DNA of 64,000 nucleotides from Strigamia acuminata (GCA_949358305.1 CASHSZ010000084.1:1-64000), one strand, 5' to 3'. Counted from the stretch's first letter, positions 37,892 through 49,715 are shown. Notes: generated from the sequence alone by a model not told the origin. Program-made: numbers and translations.

Positions 37892-39262
37892 TCAAACGCC
37901 AGACGTTTTTTGAGGTTGAGCGTTTGAAAAACAAAAATTCAAAAACCGGTCGATTTTTGGCCGCTGAATTTCGTCACTGGCGCGAAGAGAAGCACACACT
38001 GCGTTTGCAAGAGAACGCATATCTCTCTTAAAAATCGCCATCTCTTGTTCACAAGTAATGGACACTTCGACCACCTTCTCCAACAAATCCCAATTCAATC
38101 CGAAGACGCGATCGGTGAGGATGTTTTTCGTAACACACCTCGTTAAGACTTTTCGCTTGTTTTGGGCATCGTGCAACAACAGTCGGATATTTCGGAAATC
38201 CTGTACGCAAATTTTCAAACCGACAAAAAACAATGAGAAATGATCTTCCAGAACCCGACTACAACAATGAATTTTCAGTTCGGTCGGAGCGATTCCTATC
38301 AAATCCGTCAGACAGTCTTTGATCGCGACAACGTTGACGCAGTTTTTCAAAGAACTCACTTTAACCAACGCATTGAGTGTCGAGTGAAGTTCGTTACTCC
38401 TAAACCGTTTGATCATACGAGTGACTGTCGGCGTGAAAAACTGAACCTGCAGACCTTGCACAATCTATAATTCGAAATCAAACCGGCTTGTTCATCGTTG
38501 CATGCATTGGGAGAACAGAAAACTGACCATGTAAATAGCAAAACGATAGCCCCCGCCATCGTTTTGTTCGTGACTTTCGATAGTATCTTTGATCATAGCA
38601 TCCAGCGCATTTCCTGGCTCGAGGAATTCAGAAAGTAAATCATTTCTTTCGCTCTCTGTCATCAGTGACCAGAAATACTCTAACGCGCTATTGTTAAAGA
38701 ATTCCACTGACCTCCGGCACATGTCGGATTTGGTGTTGGAGCTAATTTGAATCGAGTCAATTCCGAACGAACGTTCCTTCCAAAAACGTCGCATATGGAT
38801 TTTTAAACAATCGAAGCTCGGTCTGGTTTCTACAAAAAGTCGTTTCAAGTCGTCCGAATGTTCGGCCCAAAGATCTTTCACTCGATCTTGCAAGCAAAAC
38901 ACGCAAGATATGTCGAGTTTTTGCTCCAGTGACAAATCTTTCGATTGCGAAAGAATTCGCGCCGATTGGGTCACGTCCAGTCGTCCATTGACCGTCCAGC
39001 GGGAGCACTTTGTTATGCATTTCACCAATTGAAGTGTGAGATCGTCAAACACGTTATTTATTAATAAATAAACGAACCAATTCCAAAATTCGCTTCCGAC
39101 GTGTCTGATACAGAGGTGCAATGAAGGCTGTAAATGTTTTGGAATGCTCAGAACGTCTATTTGGTTGCAGATTTCAATCTCTGCTGAAGTCCAGTCGCAG
39201 CAATTTCGGGTTTTTACGTAATTTCTCCATAAATAAAGCGCAGTTTCCATCGCCGCAATGTG
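37892..39262 (-). CDS. Uncharacterised multicopy family protein, two exons
   Basis: Exon 39262-38528 follows a TTTTCAG acceptor. A 63-nt intron (38527-38465, GTCAGT...TTATAG) then leads to exon 38464-37892, ending in TGA. Without splicing there are two in-frame stops (TGA, TAG); the intron removes both and keeps phase 0. About 435 residues. The N-terminal part is helical (HIAAMETALYLWRNYVKTRN), the middle has KLDISCVFCLQDRVKDLWAE and the C-terminal part is FGLNWDLLEKVVEVSITCEQ. I know of no function. Fragments at 33322 and 25942 show it is repeated in the genome. The first exon(s) and start codon are not identified; translation could also begin upstream at 39331. Confidence 0.6.
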
Positions 39263-39580
39263 CTGAAAACTTGGGACATTCAGAATGCAGCTCATGATTA
39301 CGGATTTAAAAGTGGATGACAAAACCATCACTAATTTGCTTTATATCTCTCTTCTTGTGAAAACGTCCGTAGAAGGGTTACGCGCGCGTAAACGTTGTAC
39401 ACACGTTTGTTCCGTAACGTTTTTATTGAAACTCAGCTTGATTTGCTCTTTTTTTGTCGCTTTGGTATCTGCGAGCTACAATTTTGATGTGTTGTTACCG
39501 AGTAAACATTAGTCAACTGATCGTCATAATCTGACGTTAAATGTACAAACTATCAACTTTGTTAAACGGAATGTAAATAA

Positions 39581-40690
39581 TTTGAAGTTTGAATTCTTTA
39601 AAATGGATGGACCCATCGGTACGCAAACGGTGAGATCTGTTCTATCAAGATTAATTATTTTCTGCTTATCATTTGTGAACCCCGTAGCCACAACAATTGT
39701 GAATCCAGACAAAGCGGAGTCGTTCGTTCTTACAGTATCTTTGGCTCAATGACGATGCGATAGCGATGATTTTACCTGAATTTGGACATCAAATCTGGTT
39801 ACCTCGAGGAATTTGTAATATTTTACGGTAATTTCACAGCTTTTTGACATTTTTATTGAAAACTCATTTTAGACTTCTAAACCTGATGTTTAGAAAGTCT
39901 CATGAAACGGTTCTGTCTGTCTGTCCGTCCGTCCGTCCGTCCGTCCGTCCGTCGTCAACGATTCCGCAAAAACTATAGCAGCTAGAGCAAAACGGACAAC
40001 GGCATTAAATTCAGCATGCTTATATTATTATTGTAAGGTATTTTCAGATTTCTTGGACCTCCGGTTGAATTAATAAACCGGTTTTAGTGCACTTTTAGCC
40101 GTCTAATAATACTACTTCCGTCCTGCACAGGAAGTTGTAACATTGTACTAGCGCCACCTGGCGGATCCCGTGAGCCATACGTTGCGATACGTTTTCCGCG
40201 CGATTTATTTCCCGATTGTAGCAAACCCGGATGCAACAATTCCGCAGCATATCATTTCAAATTTTGGTGGGATTTTGTTTGTTGTTGCTTTATATTGGCA
40301 AAAAAAAAAAAATTTTTTTTTTTTTAAATTACTTTATTTTCTTTTATTTCGGTGTTTTATTTAGGGACAAAAGGACAGGGTTTAGAAGTCTAATATGTAA
40401 TGCTTCCCTGCATTACAAATTCCAGCTTGTTTATTTTTATGTTTGTAGTGTCGCTTTAGTTTCCGCGCGTGTTCGGATTTCCCCCTGATGTTGCCGAGTG
40501 AGGGAGTTTAGGCCTAGAAATCGTGGTAATAAAATGGATAAACTATCGAATACTCCTGTCCTTTGAAATTTATTTACTTAAATGAAAGACTTTTTTATTT
40601 AAATGTTGGTTTAATTTTTCCTATTTCAACTTTTCTAAATTTTTAATAAGCCTATAAACTTAATTTCAGTGTTGTTTAAAATTTAAATTG
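39581..40690. repeat. Segmental duplication, copy 2, containing a MITE
   Basis: Pairs with 33827-34330 as described there; interrupted by the insertion at 39872-40390. Confidence 0.8.
39872..40390. mobile_element. MITE inserted in duplicated segment, TA target site
   Basis: Terminal inverted repeats GACTTCTAAACC and GG(T)TTAGAAGTC, flanked by TA (39870-39871, 40391-40392). A (CTGT)(CCGT)n microsatellite follows the left end (39918-39953) and CGCCACCTGGCGGA lies at about 40152. The paired locus at about 34100 lacks it, which supports insertion. Confidence 0.75.
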
Positions 40691-41239
40691 GGGGAGGGAG
40701 GGTGAGTATTCGTTATTTTAAGACATGGTGTGATCAAAATTGCCTTTAGATGAGTAATTTGAAACAGAAAATAATTTACTAGCAAACCACTTACTTTTAA
40801 TAGCCAACTTGTTTAAATGACTTATTGACGTCGTCTTTCTCACGTGCTGGTGGGAATCAATGTTGCTTCTGGCTGCCACTGAACCGAACATAGTTAACAA
40901 ACATTTACTTATGAGTTCTATTCTTCATTTAATGTTAAATGCATTATGGAATAAAACGCGATTAACAGTAATAAAATGAACAGAATGGACAATATACAGA
41001 CGCAGTGTTGTTTTTAGATGACATATGGCGTAGCATACTAGTGACGCAATAATGATTTAATCTGGTTTTTCACATGGAGTGAAAAAACATGTTTAGCTGT
41101 GCTAAATTTACTACGAATGCAATGATGTTCCTTCTGTGTTATCAGGAATGAATGAATGAATGACTGATCAGCGTGGTTAACAACTAACAAGTGATTTATT
41201 ATAAGTCAAAGTACAATATATATATGTCGGGAATACGTC

Positions 41240-42074
41240 CAACCCCGTAACTTGATGCGTCGGAGGAGATTACGGTTTCTCGCTTCGGGTCGAACCAAGC
41301 GAGGACGGGTTTTGCTGATAATGCGAGTTTCAGCTTTTCGAACGCTTCGTTTTGTATCGGGCTCCACAAGTATTCGTTTTTCTCCCGTAGTAAATCGTTT
41401 AGTGGGTGAGCTAACGTAGCTAGGTATGGAATAAAACGCCCCAAGTAATTGATCGTACCGAGAAAACTACGAAGTTCTGATTTGTTTTGTGGCGCAGGCA
41501 TTTTAGCTATCGCCTCGATTCGATCGTCGTCGATGTGTACCCCTTCCGGATCGATAATATGGCCCAAAAACTTGATGCTTGTCACGCCGAAAACGCACTT
41601 CTCCTTGTTCATCGTCACGTTTTTTTCAAATAAACGTTTCAAAACGGCTCGTAATCGTTTGTCGTGCTCCTCGATCGTGTCTCCGTAAACCAAAATATCG
41701 TTCACGTTACACTGGACGCCAATTAATCCTTCTAGAATTTCCGTCATCCGTTTCTGAAATACCTCTGGAGCCGCAACGATGCCGAATGGTAAACGAGTGA
41801 ATTTAAAGCGTCCGAATGGTGTGATGAATGTGCTAAGGAGTTGCGATTCTTCGTCCAATTCGCATTGCCAAAATCCGTGGTTAGCGTCCAATTTTGAAAA
41901 ATACTTTGCTTTCCCGAGGCGTCCAAATAGATTTTCCGTGTTTGGCATCGGAAAAATTTCCCGTTTGATGTAAACGTTGAGTGGAACGTAGTCAACGCAC
42001 ATTCGGATGGATCCGTCGCGTTTTGGAACTGTGACGAGACCGGAACACCAGTCGGTTGGCTCGTCCACCGGCAC
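41240..42074 (-). pseudogene. pol: Reverse transcriptase/RNase H fragment, catalytic Asp changed
   Basis: RT blocks are clear: LVTVPKRDGSIRMCVDYVPL, FSKLDANHGFWQ (first Asp) and LPFGIVAAPEVFQ. The catalytic pair normally read as VDD is VND here (CNVNDILVYG), which should kill activity. RNase H begins (ISSDASSYGVG) but is cut off by the truncated LTR at 41239. The pol part just upstream (42376-42074, IPYKIRLRDGAIPHALTTPR) is in another frame. Confidence 0.88.
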
Positions 42075-42153
42075 TAAACGCCCAAAAGCAGCATTTTGTC
42101 CAAGTTTTTCTTGATTTCGTTTAGTTTTGGAATCGGGGCTCGGCGTGGTGTGG

Positions 42154-42680
42154 TTAGAGCATGCGGAATCGCTCCATCTCGTAGTCGTATTTTGTATGGG
42201 ATTTTGACGCGCCCAAGACCCTGAAAAAGTTCTGGATACTCGATTTCTGGTTGTACCGAAGTGTGTCCGCTAACTGTAGCTTTTCGCATAATTGACGATT
42301 TTGTAAACCCACGACGATTCGATCGCAGATCAACGTTTCGCGGAGATTTTCGCTGGTCAACTGGTCCAATTCGCAATTGTCGGCCAATTCGTATAATGCG
42401 GTGATAAAATCGTCCACCGATTCGTCTTCATGTTGGATTCGTTGATTGAAACGCGCTCGTTCGAAGATAAGGTTTTTCTTTGCGACGAACAATTTATCGC
42501 TTTTTTTAACACGTGTTCCGCTTTCTTGCCCATGCTGTATAACAAACCGTCGATCTTGTCCTCATCTGTTTTCTCGCGGAGTCCAGAAAAGTTCAAAAAT
42601 CGTACGAATCTCGTTTTCCATTCGGGCCAGTCGAATGGAGTTGAAAAGTCGAATTGTTCGGGAAACGGAGTGGTCGTCAT
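42154..42680 (-). pseudogene. gag: Frameshifted, truncated Gag of the K02A2.6-like element
   Basis: ATG at 42680. The first frame reads PFDWPEWKTRFVRFLNFSGL, YSMGKKAEHVLKKAI; after a T-run near 42490 another frame continues IFERARFNQRIQ, ICDRIVVGLQNRQL. This is the typical gag of K02A2.6-like elements. Zinc knuckle and protease are deleted; near 42250 the reading changes to pol. Confidence 0.85.
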
Positions 42681-42892
42681 CGTAGCGGAATTTCACGAAT
42701 GATTTGAGTTTAATTTTTAAGTCGGTTTAACCGCTGCCACCATGTGTTATCAGGAATGAATGAATGAATGACTGATCAGCGTGGTTAACAACTAACAAGT
42801 GATTTATTATAAGTCAAAGTACAATATATATATGTCGGGAATACGTCATACGTTCGTATGACGTAAATACAATTAGCCAATTACACACCTTC

Positions 42893-43860
42893 ACGTAGGG
42901 TTTAAATTGTGTTCTAGGAGTATAAGAATCATGGTCAGAGTTAAAATAGCCACCAGACTAAGGGAGAGTGAGTGTGTTTGTGTTAGGTTAGGTTAGGAAT
43001 TAATGAGGAAGATAGCGTTAGAGCAGTCAACAATGATTGGATAAAGTGTAAAAACTGGAGTTTAACATGGCCGTACGAAGTCGAGAAGAATAGCGCGGTG
43101 TTATACAGTGTAGCCAACATCGTGGAGGTGTTGAGCAATACATAGTGCGTCAGAAAAATGTATACACGAAACCTGTACACGCTTACAGAGAGAATACAGG
43201 TTTTGTGTACACATTTATTTGTGTATATATTTTTCTGGCGTTCTCTGTATTTGTTAAAATGAGAAGAAAATTTTTTTAATACACGAAATGTTTGAATTTT
43301 CAAAGGCACTCCCTGAATGGATGATCCTTAAGTGAGACCTCCAGGAACATAAGGTCTACCGGATGTTCCTCAGATATCTGTACTGCATAACACATGAAAA
43401 ATAATTTTGAACGTTTGATTTCCTAATTATCTTGAGAAATCGTCCTCGCTTTTTGAACACAGGGCGCCTAGACTTTAAGCGTTTATGCGCCCAAAATTCA
43501 CTGATCAGCGATCAAAACAATAAACGATTAGGAGCAAAAAAAAGAGGCAGGGGTAGAGTTATTACTTTGCCACAACGTCAAAGAACTACATCCCGGATGG
43601 AGCGGAGCTAGGAGTAGAAGGTGTGTTGTTTTTGCCATCGTGTTTCAGCGCCATCTCTTGATGGGAATTGTTCCCATCGTGGGCATTCTGAATTCCTTAG
43701 AATGAATTTTTATTGTCACGCCCCTGATCAGAAAACTGACACAAAAGGCACGTTTTTTGTTGCATGGACGTACCAATACTTTTAGATTAAAAGCTACGTA
43801 CCGTAATGTATGATTTCCTCAATTAATCGGGGCGAGAGTAGTGTGGTGTTTGGATGCCCG
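42893..43860. other. Intergenic stretch, hairpin near 43150
   Basis: No convincing gene. CAGAAAAATGTATACACGAAACCTGTA (about 43152) and AATACAGGTTTTGTGTACACATTT...TTTTTCTGG (about 43193-43240) form an imperfect inverted repeat, possibly a small MITE. Confidence 0.4.
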
Positions 43861-43867
43861 GATGGAC

Positions 43868-44051
43868 GCGGTGCGCTTGCGCAGTACTTAGAACAATGGC
43901 GGCGGCGGGGAAGTACGTTACGTTACGCTTTTTGTTTCTGATTTGTGACGATTATAAGCTGTTAATTTGGTTGATTTTTCTTATTTAGGATTTGAAGAAA
44001 CCTTTAGTGTACGATCGTAACTGGCTGGCGATGTCTCAACGTCGAAGGTAG
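43868..44051 (+). promoter_or_regulatory. Candidate CpG-type promoter with short first exons
   Basis: GTGCGCTTGCGCAGTAC (NRF1-like) is followed by AACAATGGCGGCGGCGGGG (YY1-like, with ATG), the usual pairing at housekeeping promoters. Downstream TTTTTCTTATTTAG precedes an open stretch encoding DLKKPLVYDRNWLAMSQRR, then GTAGGG. No further exons recognised, so the gene is unproven. Confidence 0.3.
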
Positions 44052-44087
44052 GGAAAATACTCGCTTAAAATTCACTCGTGTCTTTTT

Positions 44088-44408
44088 TTAGTGTATATTT
44101 AGTGTTTTAAGTCGTGGTTTTATGTGAAATTTTTTACTTTCAATTAATTCGAGTGCTATTGCCGCGTTGGTCGTGTTTGCTAATTCAATGGCAAAATCTT
44201 GGATCCGGGAAAATTCTGGAATTTTTACGGGAAATTGGATTTTGTAATTTTTTAAATTCGGGAGGCGAAATAACTTAGATGAATTTGATTGATTCAGTTT
44301 TAACATTTTGTGGTACATTTTATTTATACTTTTGCTATCTTGTTGCATGACGTGAGATACTACATTTAAACGTGTCATCTCATGGTCGAGGTCACAATTT
44401 GTTACCAT
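44088..44408 (-). CDS. Hypothetical 106-codon ORF
   Basis: Open without stops in AT-rich DNA, natural-looking composition (KIPEFSRIQDFAIELANTTN). No domain recognised. It lies left of a duplicated DEG/ENaC 3' end on the same strand but shows no channel motif. Could be an exon or chance. Confidence 0.25.
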   Translation of the reverse strand: MVTNCDLDHEMTRLNVVSHVMQQDSKSINKMYHKMLKLNQSNSSKLFRLPNLKNYKIQFPVKIPEFSRIQDFAIELANTTNAAIALELIESKKFHIKPRLKTLNIH

Positions 44409-44695
44409 TACCGTACATTTAAAGGAATGAATTTGAACTCATTTTCATTTCCTCGACAAAAACAAGCAAGTGTGGGTTCAAGTTTATTAACATTTCGAAT
44501 TTGTGTGGAAGAAGTGTGTGTTTGCAGTGAAAAAAACTAGATCATTTTTGTGCGTACAAAAATGAATTCGATATGGTAAATACGAGTTAGAATAGGAAGT
44601 GGGAAATGACTAAAACGAACGATTGAGTGCTGCGTTTATATTTTCGTAAATACGGATGGAACAAATAGGATTAAATTGTTTCGTTTGCTTTGCAA

Positions 44696-44755
44696 TCAGA
44701 TGAAGTGTTCACCAAGAGCAAATATTGAGAGACCGGTCCAAATAGCAATAATCGA
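44696..44755 (-). pseudogene. DEG/ENaC second membrane segment, duplicated fragment
   Basis: The minus strand encodes RSIIAIWTGLSIFALGEHFI then stop, against GSILSIWTGLSIFALIQHLN then stop at 46895-46954. DNA similarity extends on both sides (AGATCATTTTTG, TTTGCAATCA), so this is a segmental copy of the channel 3' end. The upstream part is too degraded to read. Confidence 0.65.
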
Positions 44756-45862
44756 TCTGCTTTTGGCAACTAAAAAGGCCGCTTTCATCATTTTCATGAC
44801 GGATGTGAATACTTATGCCTTAGACGTCTGAGCTTATGCCATATCTCACGTTTAATTCCAACTTGTGTTGATTGATTTCTGAGTTGAAATGGTGCAGGGT
44901 GTTTTCCTCTGTGGGTTTGTGTAATCAAAATATTTGGGATATGATAATGAATTTTAGATCATTAAATTTTTATTTTTGAATCAATTAGTACATAAAGAAT
45001 TTGTGTGCATTACAAACATCAATGATTTTTTAAACTTAAGTGATAATTATACATAAAAGTAATTTGAAGTTTGAATGACATATTTTCAGCAAGGATTTAT
45101 GTGTGTATCTACCAATTTACAAGAATTTTTTAAATTTATTAGTTTATGTTAGTGTCAAATTTAAAATACATTTTGAGAAGAAGGAATTAATTTGAATACA
45201 TTTGCTTGAGATAAACAAGTGTGGGGAATAAGTAGTTTTAAACACGAGATTATTGAATCAGCAATACAACATTGGTTGTTAATTATTTGCAAAAATGATT
45301 GTGCCATTTAGAAACTCCAATGTGTTTAATGTGCCATACATTCTTTTTTTTTCCAACGATTTCTCGTAAATTAATTGAGTGTTTTGTAAGTGCATTACCA
45401 CAAATAGAATTTTTTGTGCATTAGGAAACATCAATAACTTCAACATATGAATAATTTGAATGCATAATTTCAAAAAATTTAAATTATTTTGTTTACATTG
45501 ATGCGAAATGTTGGGTTAAATTGATGTGCATATTACTCACAAATCTATTTAGAACAGAAGGAATACATTTCAAATCGTTTACTTGACTAAAAGTAGCAAG
45601 TACGAGCTAAAGTCAGTTTAAAAATTAAAAGTACATTGTCACACACAATTTATTAGATTAGAATTATCAATAATTTTTTATCGTAACAATAATTAGAATG
45701 CATGTTTTCAATAAGAACTAAACTGTTTCAATCATTTTTTTTAAATATCTTAGTTTACAATGGGTGAAACACAAAACCATTTAGAGATGAAGAAACAATA
45801 ACAATTTGTCTTGAGCAAAACACAGTATGGGCTAAAGATGGTTTAAATAAGCTTTGTATGCA

Positions 45863-46285
45863 TACTCTAACTCACGACAAGGTTGTCCCCACTCCCATTG
45901 GCCGAGCCATTTCACCCGTGTTGTGCTACAAAAAAGTAAGGCAAAACACCTGAATTGCATTGATAAAACAACCAATAAACAATTTAATAATTGTTTGCTT
46001 TTCTGACAAAACAACCAATAAACAATTAAAAAATTGTTTGCTTTTCTGACAAAACAACCAATAAACTGAACAAACGTGTATGTTGAAATGAAAACAACAT
46101 AAAACTGTATCTTACAAATGGAAAAAAAAACATTTTACTATAAAATAAATATAAAATTACATCATTCTAATAATTAGAATAATCAAAACAATTAAATATA
46201 AACTAAACTATACTTTTCCTTGTGGTAGGAGTAATAAAGCTCGGCCAATGGGAGTGGGGACAATCTTGTAGCGAGTTAGAGTTGA
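45863..46285. mobile_element. MITE-like inverted repeat pair
   Basis: ACTCTAACTC(A/G)C(G/T)ACAAG(G/A)TTGTCCCCACTCCCATTGGCCGAG occurs forward at about 45863-45907 and inverted at about 46242-46285. The interior holds two 48-bp tandem units with AAACAATT...AATTGTTT palindromes (45968-46065). Target duplication not identified. Confidence 0.6.
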
Positions 46286-46894
46286 GGTAAATCAAGTTGG
46301 GAATACAACACGAGAGAATTTACAAAAAAGCTTATACCCATCTGCATTTTTTCTAATGATTGTTTATTTAACCAGAATTTGCATTTTTAGTAATTTTAAA
46401 AACACGAATCATTGCATCATTGCATTATTTTGTTTCGCACAGCCGTGTTAATTCACTTTGTGAATACTGGTAGTACAAGAGAGGAAATTGATGCATTTTG
46501 TCGCTTCAGTCGACAGGTTTCTAACAATGCAGGGGGACAAATCTTAGTTTGCACTTACTACGCCTTAACCCCGGGACACTTAAAAGTAAACAGAGTGATT
46601 GAAATTACATTCATGAGCAAAAACTGTGGACAAATGTGAAAAAATGGCCACGAAATGCTTAGTAACAATTAGAATGTATGGAATTCAGGTGATTAGTTTG
46701 CAGTGAAAGAACTACCGGTAGATCATTTTTGAGGTGTACAAGAATGCATTTCGATGTAGTACATTTGAATTACGAAATGCAAAAGAGCCAATGTAAAACT
46801 GTCTACAAGAGTGCTTTTGTTAGAACAAACAGGTTTAAAAAGTAAAAAGAAAAGTTTTTTTGGTTTACTAATAATTACGTGGTTTAGTTTGCAA

Positions 46895-47254
46895 TCAATT
46901 GAGATGTTGAATGAGAGCAAAAATTGAGAGACCGGTCCAAATGGAAAGAATCGATCCAATTTGACACAGCAATTTGACAGTGCTAATTTTCTCTTCCTCT
47001 TTAATTATTTCTCGGATATCGCTTTCAACTTTAAATACATAGCTGTTAGGATTAATCTCGTGTTTTTTTACTCGAGGTATGAATATTGTCTCTTGACAGC
47101 GGTGTGGACAGGAACAGTGTGTGTGTGGATTCGTCTTGAATAGTGTTTCCAAATATATGTTGTGAGTGAGTTTAGCAGTTTCTTGAGTCAAACAGAGTGA
47201 TAGATTACTGTTCTCCATAAATGGCAATCTAACAATACGACAGATTTTGGACAA
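46895..47254 (-). CDS. DEG/ENaC channel, C-terminal exon (extracellular Cys region and last membrane segment)
   Basis: The minus strand reads HTHCSCPHRCQETIF, matching the CxCP/CxxxC cysteine block of degenerin/epithelial sodium channels. An acidic pre-membrane helix follows, then KLLCQIGSILSIWTGLSIFA, whose GLS is in the position of the G-x-S selectivity filter, and a stop. A cytoplasmic tail is almost absent. The exon start is uncertain; TATTGTTAG before 47230 could be an acceptor. It may be the 3' end of the gene whose exon lies at 63115-63865, same strand, 16 kb away. Confidence 0.65.
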   Translation of the reverse strand: MSKICRIVRLPFMENSNLSLCLTQETAKLTHNIYLETLFKTNPHTHCSCPHRCQETIFIPRVKKHEINPNSYVFKVESDIREIIKEEEKISTVKLLCQIGSILSIWTGLSIFALIQHLN

Positions 47255-49020
47255 GTTAATGTTTTTGCATTAAGCCTAAACTTATCATTTCTCCCCCGAA
47301 TATAACAGCATACAGCACCAACACCATTGTATATATGAAGTGCTGTTCTAATCGAATTATTTGAAAACATTTTAAAAGGCGGGTTTTTGAATAAATTCGC
47401 ATATATTAACGTTTTGTTGTTTTCGGGGGAAGATGGTATCGTATACGCAAGCTGATTGCGGGCTAACGTTAGAATCCTGTGGCTTTCAAAATGGCAGCGC
47501 CCATTAACAATGACTTGAAAACGTGGGGAGGGAAAAAATTGATAGAAAATAAAGAAAAGCTAACAAATAAAGGGAATTTTTAAAAATACTAAGGTAAATA
47601 CAAAATACAAAATAAATAAATAAGTAAATAAACTAATATTTTTTTAAATTGCCTTTGCTTTGAATCAAAGGATTACGGTATGTCAACTAGACAATCAGTC
47701 GGAGCCAATTTAGTATGCTTCAGTTAACCGCGCGTAGTTGAATGGTCTGGTGGGATAGTTGAACTGCAGACGCCAGTTATTCCCATATTTCCTGTCCACA
47801 TGTCACAACTTCACAACTTTGTTTGGTGATTCTCGTTCAATTGGAGCCGATGAATTGTTCCCAAACCACCCAGACTGCTCAGCTGTGAGTACCATGCAAA
47901 TTCTGTTACTTTTCTTCACTTTGTGCTGAATTCAACTGATAGTTGGAAGCCAATGCGTTGAGATTGAAAACATACGTACTGGCATTTGAATGGTTGCTCC
48001 TGCAGTTTGTCTGCATAACATTTGGCTTCGCATGCTGAAACTCGGTCGTTTGTTGCACAACGGCTCTTTGGAGTATTCACTCGAACCAACTAGAAAGAAT
48101 TAATTAATGTTTCAATATCAGATGTGTAAGCACACTCTACTCTGTGTAGCCCAGAAGTATTGTCCAGTCTATAAACCGTCTGGATAAATGGCATATGTCC
48201 GGACTAGAGACGTAGAAAGAGTTAAAAAAGTAATCTTCCCTACATTAAAACAATGGCAGAGTTTACAAATGACGTCATAATGACGTCATACCCATTTGAA
48301 AACGAGGCTAAGGGGTATAAACAAACCCAAACTAAGGTGTTTTCACTCAAAGTTGGAAAAATGTGGAGAGCCGGAATAAACGTGACCGTTGGGTAGTTGA
48401 AATTAACATGACTGGTTTTATTGACTGGTCAAAAATATAGGGGGCGCTGTGGAAACAGCGTCACAAAATAACAGGTAGAAAAATAACACAATGTCAAGCA
48501 GGGAAGCGAACACAGTACAAACAACATAGAATTCAGGGTAAAATGTACATAAAATCTGATTATTACTGTGACAAATTTTATTTTAAAGATGTATCACACA
48601 TTTTTAAACATTTTGTGTGTTTCTTCACATAGTTTTACTTGTTTTTAATCATTTTCCATATTTTTTCACTGGTTTTAAATATTTTTTACACCCTTGTTGA
48701 TTGTTTTTTCATGTTTTGAAAGATCTTTCACTTATTTTCACTTGTTTTGAATGATGTTTTACAACTTTTCACCCGTTTTGAATAATGTTCCTCAAATTAT
48801 CAGTCGTTTCACTTGTTTTTTGTACATTTTAAATGTTTTAGTTTGAGAATTCTTATCTTCATATCAGTTACGGCAATGACTTACTGGTATGATTCTGTTA
48901 GTCGTCGAAGCTTACTATGACGAACACATTCAAAACGTTACCATAAGGTTACTATTGTAGTAATCTCCCACGACGATAAGAATCAATACAGTACATCATG
49001 ACTAAAACAGTAACTGATCT
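47255..49020. other. Intergenic or intronic stretch
   Basis: No gene recognised. Between 48590 and 48830 degenerate units (TTTTCACTTGTTTT with TTAAA or GAAT spacers) repeat. 48137-48154 is the complement of 50069-50086 (TACTCTGTGTAGCCCAGA), with nearby shared AATGGCATAT, suggesting a diverged inverted repeat pair about 1.9 kb apart. Confidence 0.45.
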
Positions 49021-49046
49021 GAAGACACACTCTCACCACTCGTGAC

Positions 49047-49322
49047 ATGTCTACTCCCGTTACTGCTACTGCTACTGTCCGAGGCCTAAGTGCTCGTGAC
49101 CGGTGGCGAGGTGATGGTCGGCGAGTGCAGCGTGCATGCGGAGGCCGCCCGCCCGGTCTTCATGATGGAGGGCACGGTGGTCGAGCTGGGGATGTTGAGG
49201 TGCTAGAACTGCACCGCGCTGCCTTCGAGCCGAACACAAGCGACTTCGACGCCGATGACTCGGTCTCGGCGCCACCGCCGTGCACTTTGAGCGTCGAGAT
49301 GTTCATTTTGGGAATGGACTAA
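49047..49322 (+). other. GC-rich block with open frames on both strands, coding status unclear
   Basis: GC content is clearly above the surroundings and several frames are open, as expected for GC-rich DNA. The plus-strand 91-codon ORF has no recognised domain. It is followed directly by the tandem repeat at 49323, so it may be part of a satellite-like or foreign segment. Confidence 0.35.
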
Positions 49323-49715
49323 TCGGCAGCTGTCAGCTGTCAGCTGTTAGCCGTTGGCTGTCGCAGTCGTCAGTCGACAGTCAACTTTCGACTTTCGACG
49401 ATCAGCCGTTGACTGTCAGCCGTTGACTGTCAGCCGTCGACTGTCAGCCGTCGAATGTCGCGGTCGTCAGAAGTCGAAGGTCGCACTGTCACTAGCAACG
49501 GCCGACAGTTGAGGGCTGACGGCCGCAACAGGTCGACGACTGACGGACACGACAGTCGACAGCTGACAGCTGACAGTCAACAGTCAGCCGTCGAATGTTG
49601 CAGCCGTCGACATTCGATCGTCAGCCGCAACGGTCGACAGTCGACAGCTGACGGGCGCAACAGGTCGACGACCGACGGACGCGACAGTCGTCGTCCGACG
49701 TACGCAACAGACGAC
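49323..49715. repeat. Degenerate short tandem repeat of GTCGAC/CAGCTGTCAG words
   Basis: About 390 bp composed of recurring GTCGACAGT, CAGCTGTCAGC, GACTGTCAGCCGT and their complements, much richer in G+C than the surroundings. No protein is expected; the ORF at 49455-49724 is repeat-encoded. Confidence 0.8.

Larger units (their letters stand above)
41135..42887 (-). mobile_element. Internally deleted Ty3/gypsy element (K02A2.6-like), 5-bp target duplication
   Basis: The right LTR is 42743-42887 (145 bp, TGTGT...ACACA) with a primer-binding site TGGTGGCAGCGG adjoining it (42742-42731). The left LTR survives only as 41135-41239. CCTTC flanks the element on both sides (41130-41134, 42888-42892). 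Gag is frameshifted and fused by deletion to pol; pol ends within RNase H at the truncated LTR. Dead, but with clear target duplications. Confidence 0.88.

Noticed and set aside
39918-39953. CCGT/CTGT microsatellite as an independent feature
   Set aside because: It lies inside a MITE and is a common internal simple repeat of such elements.
43039-43260. ORF 42983-43309 as a membrane protein
   Set aside because: Hydrophobic but AT-driven, contains an imperfect inverted repeat, and matches nothing recognisable.
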